NCBI GenBank assembly: GCA_022495995.1
Contig: JAFEMH010007523.1
Coordinates: forward strand, 1 to 64,000
DNA length: 64,000 bases
Reading direction: 5' to 3'
From: Adenophora triphylla var. japonica
Lineage: Eukaryota; Streptophyta; Magnoliopsida; Asterales; Campanulaceae
Part shown: piece after piece, positions 44,601 through 54,599 of the stretch
How the letters are laid out: each line of letters opens with the position of its first letter
Numbering within the stretch: position 1 is the first letter of the stretch
Notes under the pieces: generated by a model
Told to the model about the DNA's origin: nothing
Seen by the model: the letters and a program-made list of their open reading frames with translations, nothing else
Database searches by the model: none
Made by a program: the position numbers and the translations under genes

Positions 44601-46588
44601 ATGGTATACGGCTACCTCGTTTATTTTTATTAATTTTTTTATACATTCTAGATGACATTTAAAGTGTTTTTCATCTACATGAGTTTCCTCAAAATCCAAA
44701 TGGAGATTGAGTTACAAATATGTGCCATTATTTAGGGTTTTTAGGTTTTATGTGTCCCGATCTTGCCAAAAATGGTATACGGCTACCTCGTTTATTTTTT
44801 TAATTTTTTCTACATTCTAAATGACATTTAAAGTGTTTTTCATCTACATGAGTTTCCTCAAAATCCAAATGGAGATTGAGTTACAAATATGTGCCATTAT
44901 TTAGGGTTTTTAGGGTTTTATGTGTCCCGATCTTGCCAAAAATGGTATACGGCTACCTCGTTTATTTTTTTTAATTTTTTTCTACATTCTAAATGACATT
45001 TCAAGTGTTTTTCATCTACATGAGTTTCCTCAAAATCCAAATGGAGATTGAGTTACAAATATGTGCCATTACTTAGGGTTTTAGGGTTTTATGTGTCCCG
45101 ATCTTGCCAAAAATGGTATACGGCTACCTCGTTTATTTTTTTTTAATTTTTTTCTACATTCTAAATGACATTTAAAGTTTTTTTCATCTACATGAGTTTC
45201 CTCAAAATCCAAATGGAGATTGAGTTACAAATATGTGCCATTACTTAGGGTTTTTAGGGTTTTATGTGTCCTGATCTTGCCAAAAATGGTATACGGCTAT
45301 CTCGTTTATTTTTTTTTAATTTTTTTCTACATTCTAAATGACATTTAAAGTGTTTTTCATCTACATGAGTTTCCTCAAAATCCAAATGGAGATTGAGTTA
45401 CAAATATGTGCCATTACTTAGGGTTTTTAGGGTTTTATGTGTCCCGATCTTGTCAAAAATGGTATACGGCTACCTCGTTTATTTTTTTTTTAATTTTTTT
45501 CTACATTCTAAATGACATTTCAAGTGTTTTTCATCTACATGAGTTTCCTCAAAATCCAAATGGAGATTGAGTTACAAATATGTGCCATTACTTAGGGTTT
45601 TTAGGGTTTTATGTGTCCCGATCTTGCCAAAAATGGTATACGGCTACCTCGTTTATTTATTTTTAATTTTTTTCTACATTCTAAATGACATTTAAAGTGT
45701 TTTTCATCTACATGAGTTTCCTCAAAATCCAAATGGAGATTGAGTTACAAATATGTGCCATTACTTAGGGTTTTTAGGGTTTTATGTGTCCCGATCTTGC
45801 CAAAAATGGTATACGGCTACCTCGTTTATTTTTTTTAATTTTTTTCTACATTCTAAATGACATTTCAAGTGTTTTTCATCTACATGAGTTTCCTCAAAAT
45901 CCAAATGGAGATTGAGTTACAAATATGTGCCATTACTTAGGGTTTTTAGGGTTTTATGTGTCCTGATCTTGTCAAAAATGGTATACGGCTACCTCGTTTA
46001 TTTTTTTTTAATTTTTTTCTACATTCTAAATGACATTTCAAGTGTTTTTCATCTACATGATTTTCCTCAAAATCCAAATGGAGATTGAGTTACAAATATG
46101 TGCCATTACTTAGGGTTTTTAGGGTTTTATGTGTCCCGATCTTGCCAAAAATGGTATACGGCTACCTCGTTTATTTTTTTTTTAATTTTTTTCTACATTC
46201 TAAATGACATTTAACGTGTTTTTCATCTACATGAGTTTCCTCAAAATCCAAATGGAGATTGAGTTACAAATATGTGCCATTACTTAGGGTTTTTAGGGTT
46301 TTATGTGTCCCGATCTTGCCAAAAATGGTATACGGATACCTCGTTTATTTTTTTTTAATTTTTTTCTACATTCTAAATGACATTTCAAGTGTTTTTCATC
46401 TACATGAGTTTCCTCAAAATCCAAATGGAGATTGAGTTACAAATATGTGCCATTACTTAGGGTTTTTAGGGTTTTATGTGTCCCGATCTTGCCAAAAATG
46501 GTATACGGCTACCTCGTTTATTTTTTTTTAATTTTTTTCTACATTCTAAATGACATTTCAAGTGTTTTTCATCTACATGAGTTTCCTC
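44601..46588. repeat. 172-bp tandem satellite, 12 copies, inside the MULE
   Basis: The landmark ATGGTATACGGCTACCTCG occurs at 44,601, 44,772, 44,942, 45,113, 45,286, 45,459, 45,633, 45,806, 45,978, 46,151, 46,325 and 46,498, so periods are 170-174 bp. Copies are nearly identical and differ mainly in T-tract length. Each copy carries TTAGGGTTTTTAGGGTTTTA or a near variant, which contains the plant telo-box (AAACCCTAA on the other strand). The array is flanked by palindrome clusters and lies wholly within the transposon. Confidence 0.97.
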
Positions 46589-46589
46589 C

Positions 46590-47024
46590 AAATAAGTAAA
46601 GTGGTATCACTTAAATGTGATAGGTTATATGATATTGTATGATCCAATATGACGTTTGTTCCTTGTCATGTATAAGTGTATAAATTTTTCTCAATTAACA
46701 ACACAATTTAATAATATAACATAGCATATGCATATCATTAACATCGTGTCGCAAATCATCGAAGAACACCTTCATTATGATATGTCGTATGGATATACAC
46801 GATATTAGGACATGATATCGTGTTGTTGTGTACGAAATTAATGACAGAGTAAATTTAAATTTCGTATAATTTCATACGACCAAATATTTAACCCAATTAG
46901 TTGATGTCGTGTAAAAGTACACGAAATGAAGGCTTCGTGTCGTCCTTTCGAGCACGACACACGAAGGGTAGTTTGGGGATTATTGGTGCCTTGTATGTAA
47001 GGTGCCTTGTATATAGAATTTACC
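46590..47024. repeat. Right subterminal region of the MULE
   Basis: No coding sequence. 46,780-46,970 carries the same kind of short palindromes as elsewhere in the element (TATGTCGTATGGATATACAC, GTCGTGTAAAAGTACACGA, CGTGTCGTCC with GAGCACGACACACG). The terminal inverted repeat follows, with two copies of GGTGCCTTGTAT / TGCCTTGTAT. Confidence 0.8.
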
Positions 47025-47034
47025 CCTAATTTGG
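47025..47034. repeat. Right target-site duplication of the MULE
   Basis: CCTAATTTGG, identical to 38,634-38,643. Confidence 0.85.
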
Positions 47035-47884
47035 AAAAGAGAAGATCATTTTACCTGTGTGTCATTTTGGTAGGGGCGAGTATAAAAATCGAAAAAATCG
47101 AATAAAATCGAAAAAATCGACGCCGATAAATCGTACCAGCAGTTAAATGGGTAGGGACGGTTTATGAAACATTGAAAAATCGAATCTAGCGGCTCGATTT
47201 GGGATACATGATTTCATGCCGATTACTCACACCTAAACCGTACCGATATTCTTCTAAATAATAAATATTCCTAATTTTCTGTTAATTGATGCTTTACATG
47301 TATTTGACGTACAAACCAAGTCTGTAGTCGGCGATCCTCTACATGTAATCTGTCTCCCTTATTCGATTATTCGTTCTTTAGTTTATCTCTAGTCAAAATA
47401 AATCATGTGAAACATAAAAAGTTTATGATATTTTGATGTTAGTTTTGCTATTATCTTTTCAATTTTCTGTTAATTGATGCTTTACATGTATTTGATGTTT
47501 TGCTTGCTACTTTATCATCATTCTTACTGATACTAAATCTCTTTTTATTCATCATTTTTTTTGTTGGAGTCAAATTTTATAAACTTTTGAAGAAAGTCAA
47601 AAATGGTATTCTGATGTTATGCTATTATTTCTCTGTTCGCATTGAAGATGTTTTTGTCATCTTTGGGATTTTTGATGAATTTTTAATTTTACTTTTTGAA
47701 ATCAGGATTGGATGAATTATTAGAATTGTTATTTTGACAATTATTAACATTTATTTTAGTAACTTACTGTTACAAAACCAAGTGAATTATTTGAAGTCTT
47801 TTTTTAGTCCATGTGTGGCTGTTGTTAGGATGTAAAATGCTAAAATATTTATGTTTGGCCTGAGCTCAGTGGCCATATAAAAAA
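47035..47884. other. AT-rich intergenic sequence right of the MULE
   Basis: Presumably the original upstream flank of PTOX. 47,071-47,235 is a weak candidate small element with TAGGGGCGAGTA/TACTCACACCTA ends. A 35-bp exact direct repeat, beginning AATTTTCTGTTAATTGATGC, lies at 47,273-47,307 and 47,461-47,495. I see no convincing gene; the 71-codon ORF at 47,500-47,715 has no recognisable features. Confidence 0.5.
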
Positions 47885-48133
47885 GGGCAAATGACAATTT
47901 AGGGTCTGAAGTCTACAAGGAGTATCAGATTGGGGCCTGAAGTCTTAAACTTGTCAATTTAGGGCCCAAAGTTGCAAATTTGATCAATTTGGGACTTTTT
48001 GACGTTTTTCGTCCAAAAAGACCGTTAATTGACCATGTGCGATTCACGTAAGGGCATTTTGATCATTTCGTAGACTTAAGACCCCAATCTGGTACCTCCT
48101 CGTAAACTTCATGCCCTAAATTGTCATTAACCC
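47885..48133. mobile_element. MITE copy 1 (249 bp, GGGCAAATGACAATTTAGGG ends)
   Basis: Starts GGGCAAATGACAATTTAGGG and ends CCCTAAATTGTCATTAACCC, an imperfect inverted repeat of about 27 bp. The interior matches the reverse complement of 49,219-49,460, so two copies of one MITE family lie in opposite orientation. Flanks TATAAAAAA and TAAAAATAA are similar, but a clean target duplication is not certain. Confidence 0.85.
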
Positions 48134-48139
48134 TAAAAA

Positions 48140-48358
48140 TAAATAAAAATGAAAAATAATAAATAATAAATAATAAATAATAAATAATAAATAATAATAA
48201 ATAATAATAATAATAATAATAATAAATAATAATAATAATAATAATAAAATTATAAAATATTAAAATATTAAAATAATAAAATTATAAAAATTATAAAATA
48301 AAAATAATAAAATAAAAATAATAAAAAATAATAAAAAAATAATATTAATAATTAATTA

Positions 48359-48389
<31 letters not shown>

Positions 48390-48430
48390 GAAATAAAAAT
48401 AAAAATAATATAATAATAATAATAATAATA

Positions 48431-48465
<35 letters not shown>
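48140..48465. repeat. (AAT)n low-complexity tract with internal inversion
   Basis: About 320 bp of AAT/AAAT repeats. Near 48,430 the repeat switches from (TAA)n to (TTA)n, giving an uninterrupted hairpin of at least 20 bp per arm at about 48,405-48,463. Confidence 0.9.
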
Positions 48466-48766
48466 GCTAAATAAGTAAACGGCATAACTGTCAAAAACCA
48501 TGCAATTATATAAAACTAAATAAAATAGTATAAGCTTAATTAATTAACTAATTATTCCTACAGTCCTGCCAACTCATCCCCATTCACATTTTTGTCTTCT
48601 TCTCTCACTCGAACATAGTAAAAAAAACATCTTAAGAATCTCAATTCTCCATTACTTAACATATTATGCCATCTTTTCTTCTGAAAATTTAAGATCAAGT
48701 AATAGAATCTTTATTTGTTTGCATCTATATTGCATTATCTTACGTGCATCCATCATTTAATATATA

Positions 48767-49038
48767 CTTCCTCCGTCTCATTACAAATCACACACTTTTT
48801 TTTTGGCGTCCCACTACAAATCACACACTTTCTAAAATGGCGAAGAATCTTTACTATTCCCTCCACTCATTCTCTCTCCTAAATTATTTTAATACTCACA
48901 ACACCATTATAATTTACTATTCTCTCCACTCATTCTCTCTCCTATTTTACTTTTACACTCACAACATTTATATCATTATTTTTTTCCTTAATTCACGCGT
49001 GTACAGTAACTGAGTGAATTGTAATGGGACAGAGGGAG
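48767..49038. mobile_element. Stowaway-like MITE (272 bp) with TA target duplication
   Basis: Left end CTTCCTCCGTCTCATTACAA, right end TTGTAATGGGACAGAGGGAG, each next to TA. The termini match the Stowaway consensus (CTCCCTCCGTCCC). An internal pair of TTTACTATTCYCTCCACTCATTCTC-like segments (cited in consensus parts) is duplicated at about 48,850-48,880 and 48,915-48,945. The 89-codon ORF across it is not a gene. Confidence 0.92.
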
Positions 49039-49218
49039 TATATATATATACAAATTGGTTTTCTTTTCTTTTTCCTTTTATTTTTCTTCTTTATTGAATT
49101 ATTTAGATATTTTTTATATATATTATTTTTCAAAAATATTTTCTTAATTATGTTGTTATAAATTTTATAAAATAAATTAATTATTTTTTATAATAGATTA
49201 TAATTTTTATTATTTTTA

Positions 49219-49460
49219 GGTCAAATGACAATTTAGGGCCTGAAGTTTACGAGGAGGTATCAGATTGGGGCCTGAAGTCTACGAAATGACCAAAATGCCC
49301 TCACGTGAATCACACGTGGTCACTTAACGACCTTTTTGAACGAAAAACGTAAAAAAGCTCAAAATTGATCAAATTTGCAACTTTGGGCCATAAATTGACA
49401 GACTTCAGGCCTCAATCTGATACTCCTCGTAAACTTTAGGCCTTAAATTGTCATTTGCCC
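49219..49460. mobile_element. MITE copy 2 (242 bp), inverted relative to copy 1
   Basis: Starts GGTCAAATGACAATTTAGGG and ends AAATTGTCATTTGCCC. The interior includes AATGCCCTCACGTGAATCAC and CTCAAAATTGATCAAATTTG, the complement of segments in copy 1 (AATTTGATCAATTTGG, GATTCACGTAAGGGCATT). Confidence 0.85.
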
Positions 49461-50040
49461 TATAAAATAAAGGTGTCAAGACCGAATATTACCGAACCGA
49501 TACTTACCAAAGCCGAAAACCGACTACACCGAACCGAGCTAAAACCGAGTGGTGGCAATTTGTTAAAATTAAAAACCGAATACTTTTGATTCAGTGACGG
49601 TTTTAACCTAAAACCGAGTCAAACCTCACCGAGCACACCCCTACATTTTGGGTCAATTTTTTAGGGATGGATATGACCCCAATCCCAAACCATTCTCCAT
49701 ATAAAAGCTCACGACATTTTCAAAATTTCACACTATTTAAAACTTATATCAAAATTTCTTATAAATCTATGCTAACTGGATATTTTATATGGATTACCAA
49801 TATTACCATTGGGAATCAAAAACCAAGTCAATGTTTTGGGAGTGAATGTTCTTAACCAATAAACCAAAGTATTTAATTGATTAAGGCACTGCATTTTTAT
49901 TAAAAATATTATTTCTCTATTAAACACCAAAAATGACAACTTTTTTCATTTAATCAACTAATTTATAGTCGTAAAAGTTTGAAGCAACAATATTCCAATA
50001 AATTGTAAAAGGAGTACCTTAAAAAAATGTTCAAAAAGAA
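49461..50040. other. Intergenic sequence, nothing recognised
   Basis: 49,480-49,640 has many ACCGA/CCGAA motifs and may be another small nonautonomous element. No coding sequence is supported. Confidence 0.4.
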
Positions 50041-51477
50041 AAAACTTAATAAACATGCAGCAACACGACCGTTGTAGTCCGATTTTGATATCTCTGGCTC
50101 CTTCTTCTCGCTTGCACACCAATAAACGTAAGCTGATTCGGGAGCGACTTCGGCGTAAGCCCCTCCGGCGTGAGGATAAGTATCTGTTCTGGCAAGGGAA
50201 ATCTGAATCGAAGGAAAGGTGTTTCGTGTGTGTGAGTGAACATACCTTGGTAGAGATGACGATCCCTCATATATATACCCCTTTCCCTCGTGCTTGGCAT
50301 GTGCTATCCTCACGTGCATATCTCGTGCGGCAGTTAGCCTCTAATTCCACGTGTCATCATTCAATTGGTTAATCGCGAGAATAAACTCAAAGCATGTGAC
50401 GTTTTTTCTCTGACACACATCACTTTTCCCAATGTCAAACCGTTTCCAGTGGGTCCCATTTCATAGATATTTATTTGCCGCCCCTTATGTGTCGCGCCCA
50501 CTAGAATCTGTCTCTAGCCGGATACGGTTGTCCAAGTATTATGCCGCCTCATCCCACTATCTCGCCGTCTCACCTAATTATCTCGCTTCTACTATCTTGG
50601 GCTTACCTGTTTAATGATTATTACGGGATATCACCGGTCATACTTTCAGCGGGATACATATGGGCTACCTTTATCGCTATCCTCTTCTTGAGCCTTTACT
50701 CGCTTTGGGCCTATCTTGATCATTTCTCGCTTATGGACTTGGTACAAGCCCAATCCTTATTTTTGGGCAGCATCAGAAGCCCCTAAGTTTGAGGCAAGAT
50801 TCATTTATGGTCTCGCCAAAAACATGATGTTTACTGTCTCAACGCTCAGCGACACATAGCTCCTTCTCCAAGAAGCTCAAACGTTGGTGATCCCTATCCA
50901 CACACGTGTCACCTTCCCGGCGGGCCTCCAAAATTTAAGATGTCGTCGTTTGAAAATCGTGCCAAATAATGAGAGGGAAAATTTAAAATTTTCACCCTAA
51001 CTGTCTTGTCAATCATTTCATCTTCAATCATGTCTCATATAAATACTTAACTCCCTCCTCCTTTTTACTTTTTACCCTTCTAATTTTCTCAACACACCTA
51101 CCCCATTTTCCGGCGAACAGTCTTCGTAATTCCGACGAACCTTTTTACCTTTTTCCAAGCCCTTTTCTTGATTTACTCCCTATATCTGTTTCTTAAATTC
51201 CATTTCGTCCATTAGGTGCTATTTTGGAGTTGATTTGGAGTCCCTTTTTCTTGTTTCCCAGAAATTCGTACCTTACTTTCCGGCGTCTCTTCGTCCTTTC
51301 CGATGGTTCATCATCTTTTCCGACCAAGATCTTCCTCTTTACTAGGTAATTCTTCTTTAAAACCCTTCATATTCTTGAAACCCTCAAATTTTGATCTTTC
51401 ATTTTTTCCCAACTATTTGGTTCTGTTGTTATTATTTTTTCCCTTGTGAACCTAAATTTTTTCCCAAATTCCCAACT
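50040..51477. other. Likely promoter/leader or LTR-derived region upstream of the gag-like ORF
   Basis: 50,050-50,350, read on the minus strand, has a CACGTG-like motif, a TATATATATG box near 50,270 and a leader-like tail, suggesting an LTR or promoter fragment in reverse. 50,380-51,477 on the + strand is C/T-rich with CACGTGTC motifs (50,902-50,909) and a TATAAATAC box at 51,041-51,049. A C/T-rich leader follows into the ORF at 51,478. I found no LTR ends or primer binding site. Confidence 0.4.
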
Positions 51478-52842
51478 ATGGCGAGATACAAGAACTGTGC
51501 TAGGGAGGTTAAGTATGGTAGATGTCTTGCCACAGGCGGCTTATACAGACGCTTGCGGACTACTTGGGCGAGATTGCCCAAGGCCGACATAGTTAGGTTG
51601 CTAGTTGAAAATTGGGTAGATCCCGCAGTAATTGATTCTCTTGAAATTCAAGGCCGCTTTTTTCTTCCCCCTTCAGCCCCTATGTCTCACATTTTTACTT
51701 CTAATAAAGAATTAGTCTGATTTATAAAAGACAAGTATGATCCCAATTTAAACGACTCATCTGAATCCTACTGTGTCGCTGACCCTTATTCGAAACGTAG
51801 GATGCATTATAAATCTGTTCTTTCTTCTTCTTCTTCCAGTGAACCTAGCGAGATGGCTAATGAGGTGACCTCTTCTCCTGCCGCGACATCCAGCAATCCC
51901 CCTCCCACTGGAGTTCAAAATCTAAATTTAAACGAAGGTAACCTTTTTACCAATCCCGCTCATGCTGAAGCGGGATCTTCTCTCGCTCCTCATAACCCGG
52001 AAACAAGTGCCCTTATACCTAACCTCCTTACCACTTGGCACACTCTCTACAACATAGATCATACCATTTATCTTATCTCTGATTACCAAGAAGACACCTC
52101 TCTCGCAAATTTAAGAGAAATGCGGGACGGCATAGTGGTTTTTCCCTCTCAACTTAAGGCGGGCCTTAGAATTCCCCTAGATCCTTTTCTCTGTGAAGTT
52201 TTATATAAAGCCCAAGCCATGATTACGGAGATTCACCCCAACGCCATAAGGATCATTACTAGTTTTATCACCATCTGTCGCGCCTTGCGAAAAGAACCCA
52301 CTGTCATAGCTTTAGTCAGTCTATTCAAAGGATACAAGCAAACCACCAAACTTGATGACGAGACAGAGGAAACTCGCCTTTCTCTTCAATACCAACGGGG
52401 TCCTAAAATTCTTACTCCCTTGCCAGCAAAAGTTCACGAATGGTTGAGTGACCCACTTTTCATTGTTTCCCGCATTGGATGGTCTCATCCCGCCTATCTT
52501 CACCCCATTAAACCCCAAGTTGAAACCCGCGATGCCTCAGTTGTTGGTGATAACGTCCTTTGTGCTGCCATTCGTGCCCTTCTTGCCCTTCCCGCGGATT
52601 CTCCCGATAATACACCCCAACCTCTCATCTCCTGGAGGGGCATTTTGCGGAATAGGGAACTACTTGATCAAGTTGGGATTGCGGACAACTTGCCTCTTAT
52701 CCCACCGCGAGTTTTGATAGTTCATGTTTATTTCGATGGTTGGGAGAGGCATACAGACAACAAGTATGCTCATGAATGTCAATCGTGCAAGGGTTCTCGT
52801 TGTTGTCCCGCGAAAAATAATGTTCTTTGTATGTCTCTGTAG
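51478..52842 (+). pseudogene. Gag-like / putative gypsy-type transposon protein (PF04195-like) with one in-frame stop
   Basis: One frame runs 454 codons from MARYKNCAREVKYGRCLATG, interrupted only by TGA at 51,718-51,720 (LV-stop-FIKDKYDPNL). After a Ser/Pro-rich linker (51,810-51,990) it reads FPSQLKAGLRIPLDPFLCEV (52,140-52,199), then LYKAQAMITEIHPNAIRIIT, then FITICRALRKEPT and LVSLFKGYKQT. This is the shape of the plant 'putative gypsy type transposon' domain (LRLPLxPF-VL, QLxPNxWR, CExxGxxPT, FxxFF). Such ORFs sit at the 5' end of large plant gypsy-like elements. The sequence stops 132 bp before the LTR of gypsy element 2, which probably inserted into this older element. Its function in replication is unknown. 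Confidence 0.6.
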
Positions 52843-53276
52843 CGATGCGGTGAATTTTTTCCAACATCTCGGAGTTGTCACTTATTATTTATTGATGGAA
52901 AACAATAAGAAAAACCTTTTTGTTTATTTTCAAGAGATTCAAGGGTTCGGGGGTTAAGTTATGGAATGGGTAGTGTAAGTACCCAAATCTGGCTCATGCA
53001 TTCCGGTTAATTTTCCCGACATTTCGGTAAATTTCCCGGTAATTCCCCGGACCTTCCTAGTGTTCCGGAAATGTCCTGGAACAGTCCAAATTTAAATTAG
53101 GGATGTAAGGAGCCTTCCTAATTAAGAAAACACGTTTTTCTTAATTAGGGAGAAGCTTCTAGAATGATGCCACCTTGCATGGTTCTAGAATGCTGAGTCA
53201 CAATGGATAAGACCGCACGGCCTCATTTGCAAAGAGCCTGCAGCCGCACGGCTTCATTAGCCTTATCCAGACTGCC

Positions 53277-53285
53277 TATAAATAG
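53277..53285 (+). promoter_or_regulatory. TATA box in LTR of gypsy element 2
   Basis: TATAAATAG followed by AGCCCTCCTC, about 305 bp into the LTR. Same box as in the LTR of element 1. Confidence 0.7.
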
Positions 53286-53589
53286 AGCCCTCCTCTACCC
53301 ATTTTAATCATCAACAAGAAGCATAATACTCTCATAATACGAAGAAGATCCCCCAAGGAGCTGCTGGAAGTCCAAGAAGGCGAAGAAGAAGCTCAAGAAG
53401 CCATCTCCCTCCTCCTTGAAGACCCAAGAAGAACCTCTCCTCCTAGCTCCGTCCGAAGAAGCGAAGGAAACGATTGCAACCTCGCACGCCCTAACCTTGC
53501 ATTTTAATTGATATACTTGCTCATTGCATTCATATATCTTGCTTGGGACTTGGCATTTATTCATAAAGATCATTTCTTTATCACCCCCT

Positions 53590-53890
53590 TTCCCTTTGCA
53601 TGCATTAAGACCTCATTTGTCATAAAAATGTAGTCTTTTTTCATAAAGGTGCATCCTTTGCACCTAAAATCCCTATTTTCCAATAAAAATGTCATCTTTA
53701 TGCATCATTTGCATATAAAGATCAAATCTTTTTCAATGAAAACGCATCCTTTGCATCAAAACCCCTTTTTCAATGCATCATTTGCATAAAAATCAAATCT
53801 TTATGCATCATTTGCATAAAGATCATTTCTCTAAATCAAAAAGCATCATTTGCAACCTAAAAATGTCATCTTTTCATTAAAGAGTCATTT
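53590..53890. repeat. LTR-internal degenerate repeat (GCATCATTTGCATAAA type)
   Basis: Irregular tandem copies of TTTGCATAAAGATCA / GCATCATTTGCA / CATCCTTTGCA. AT-rich and not coding. Confidence 0.75.
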
Positions 53891-54579
53891 TTTTATCATG
53901 CATTTCCCCTTTCCCCCAACCTTGGAACGGACCGGTGTAAAAGTTCTCATCTTTGCATCGTTCCTTCCATTAAAGGTTCATGATTTCTTTAGGAAAAGGA
54001 TAACCTTGAACCCTATATCTCCGATTATCGCTTAAGAATGAGTATGAAGCCTCTATACGAGCTCGACCGTCTTAAAGCGTAGGATTGATGGGCTAAGGAC
54101 ATTCCTTCCTAAAGAACCTCATCTTTGACCCAAAAGAGAGTCATTCTCTCGATCACGCAAGTCCCGAGGGTCCCGAGGCTTAAAAATGCGATGATCATAA
54201 GTCATAAGATGAGGACGGGATCATAATCCCAAATACATAAATTCCAAGGAATCCCGAGCGACAACCAACAAATGGTTTGTACTGTCCGGAAGATAACTTG
54301 GGACATTCCCCCCCCCTTATTTTCAAACACATGCACACAAAGAAAGCACGCAAGCAAACACGATTAATGAAATCTAGGGAGACTTGCTCCGGCAAGGCAC
54401 TTTGGGTGAACGCCAAACGTTCTTCCCAAGGGGTAACTTAACCTCCGAACCCATAAAACCTTTTTTTCAAAGTTTTGAGGTAATCAAAATGGCGTGGCGA
54501 CTCCGTTTTTCAAATAACTCGGATGTCTTCAAACTCGCGTGAATTCCAATAAACAAAAATTTTGGGCACACATTCACAG

Positions 54580-54598
54580 TTTGGCGACTCCGTGGGAT
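54580..54598 (+). promoter_or_regulatory. tRNA primer binding site of gypsy element 2
   Basis: TTGGCGACTCCGTGGGATC lies one base after the LTR terminus. TGGCGACTCCG-type sites are the tRNA-Arg primer sites used by Ogre/Tat elements. It supports the LTR boundary and the lineage. Confidence 0.8.
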
Positions 54599-54599
54599 C

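Larger units (their letters stand above)
38644..47024. mobile_element. Mutator-like element (MULE) carrying a plant mobile domain gene, 8,381 bp
   Basis: Left end GGTAGTACTATATACAAGGC; the right end, read inverted, is GGTAAATTCTATATACAAGG. The inverted repeats continue imperfectly for about 40 bp (a second CAAGGCA block). An exact 10-bp target duplication flanks the element. It carries a PMD gene (+), a FAR1/MULE-type transposase (-) downstream of and convergent with it, palindrome-rich arrays, and a 2-kb satellite. It inserted 135 bp upstream of the PTOX start codon. Both genes are damaged. Confidence 0.9.
52974..54578 (+). mobile_element. 5' LTR of gypsy element 2 (1,605 bp)
   Basis: Begins TGTAAGTACCCAAATCTGG and ends GGGCACACATTCACA, immediately followed by a primer binding site. 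It contains a TATA box at 53,277 and a degenerate ATCATTTGCATAAAG-type repeat at 53,590-53,890. It shares GCGTGGCGACTCC near its 3' end with the LTR of element 1. It lies 132 bp downstream of the gag-like ORF. The preceding 5 bp are GGTAG; the partner duplication would be outside the window. Confidence 0.88.

Noticed and set aside
47071..47235. Candidate hAT-type MITE (TAGGGGCGAGTA / TACTCACACCTA)
   Set aside because: Ends match only 10 of 12 and no 8-bp target duplication is visible. Kept only as a note in the intergenic entry.
49470..49640. Candidate small element with AGGTGTC / ACACCCCTA ends
   Set aside because: Inverted ends too weak and no target duplication.
50055..50372. 105-codon + strand and 118-codon minus-strand ORFs
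   Set aside because: No domain or splice signature. The region looks like promoter/LTR-type noncoding sequence.
51718..51720. TGA as selenocysteine or programmed readthrough codon
   Set aside because: No supporting context or structure seen; a simple nonsense mutation in a transposon ORF is more likely.
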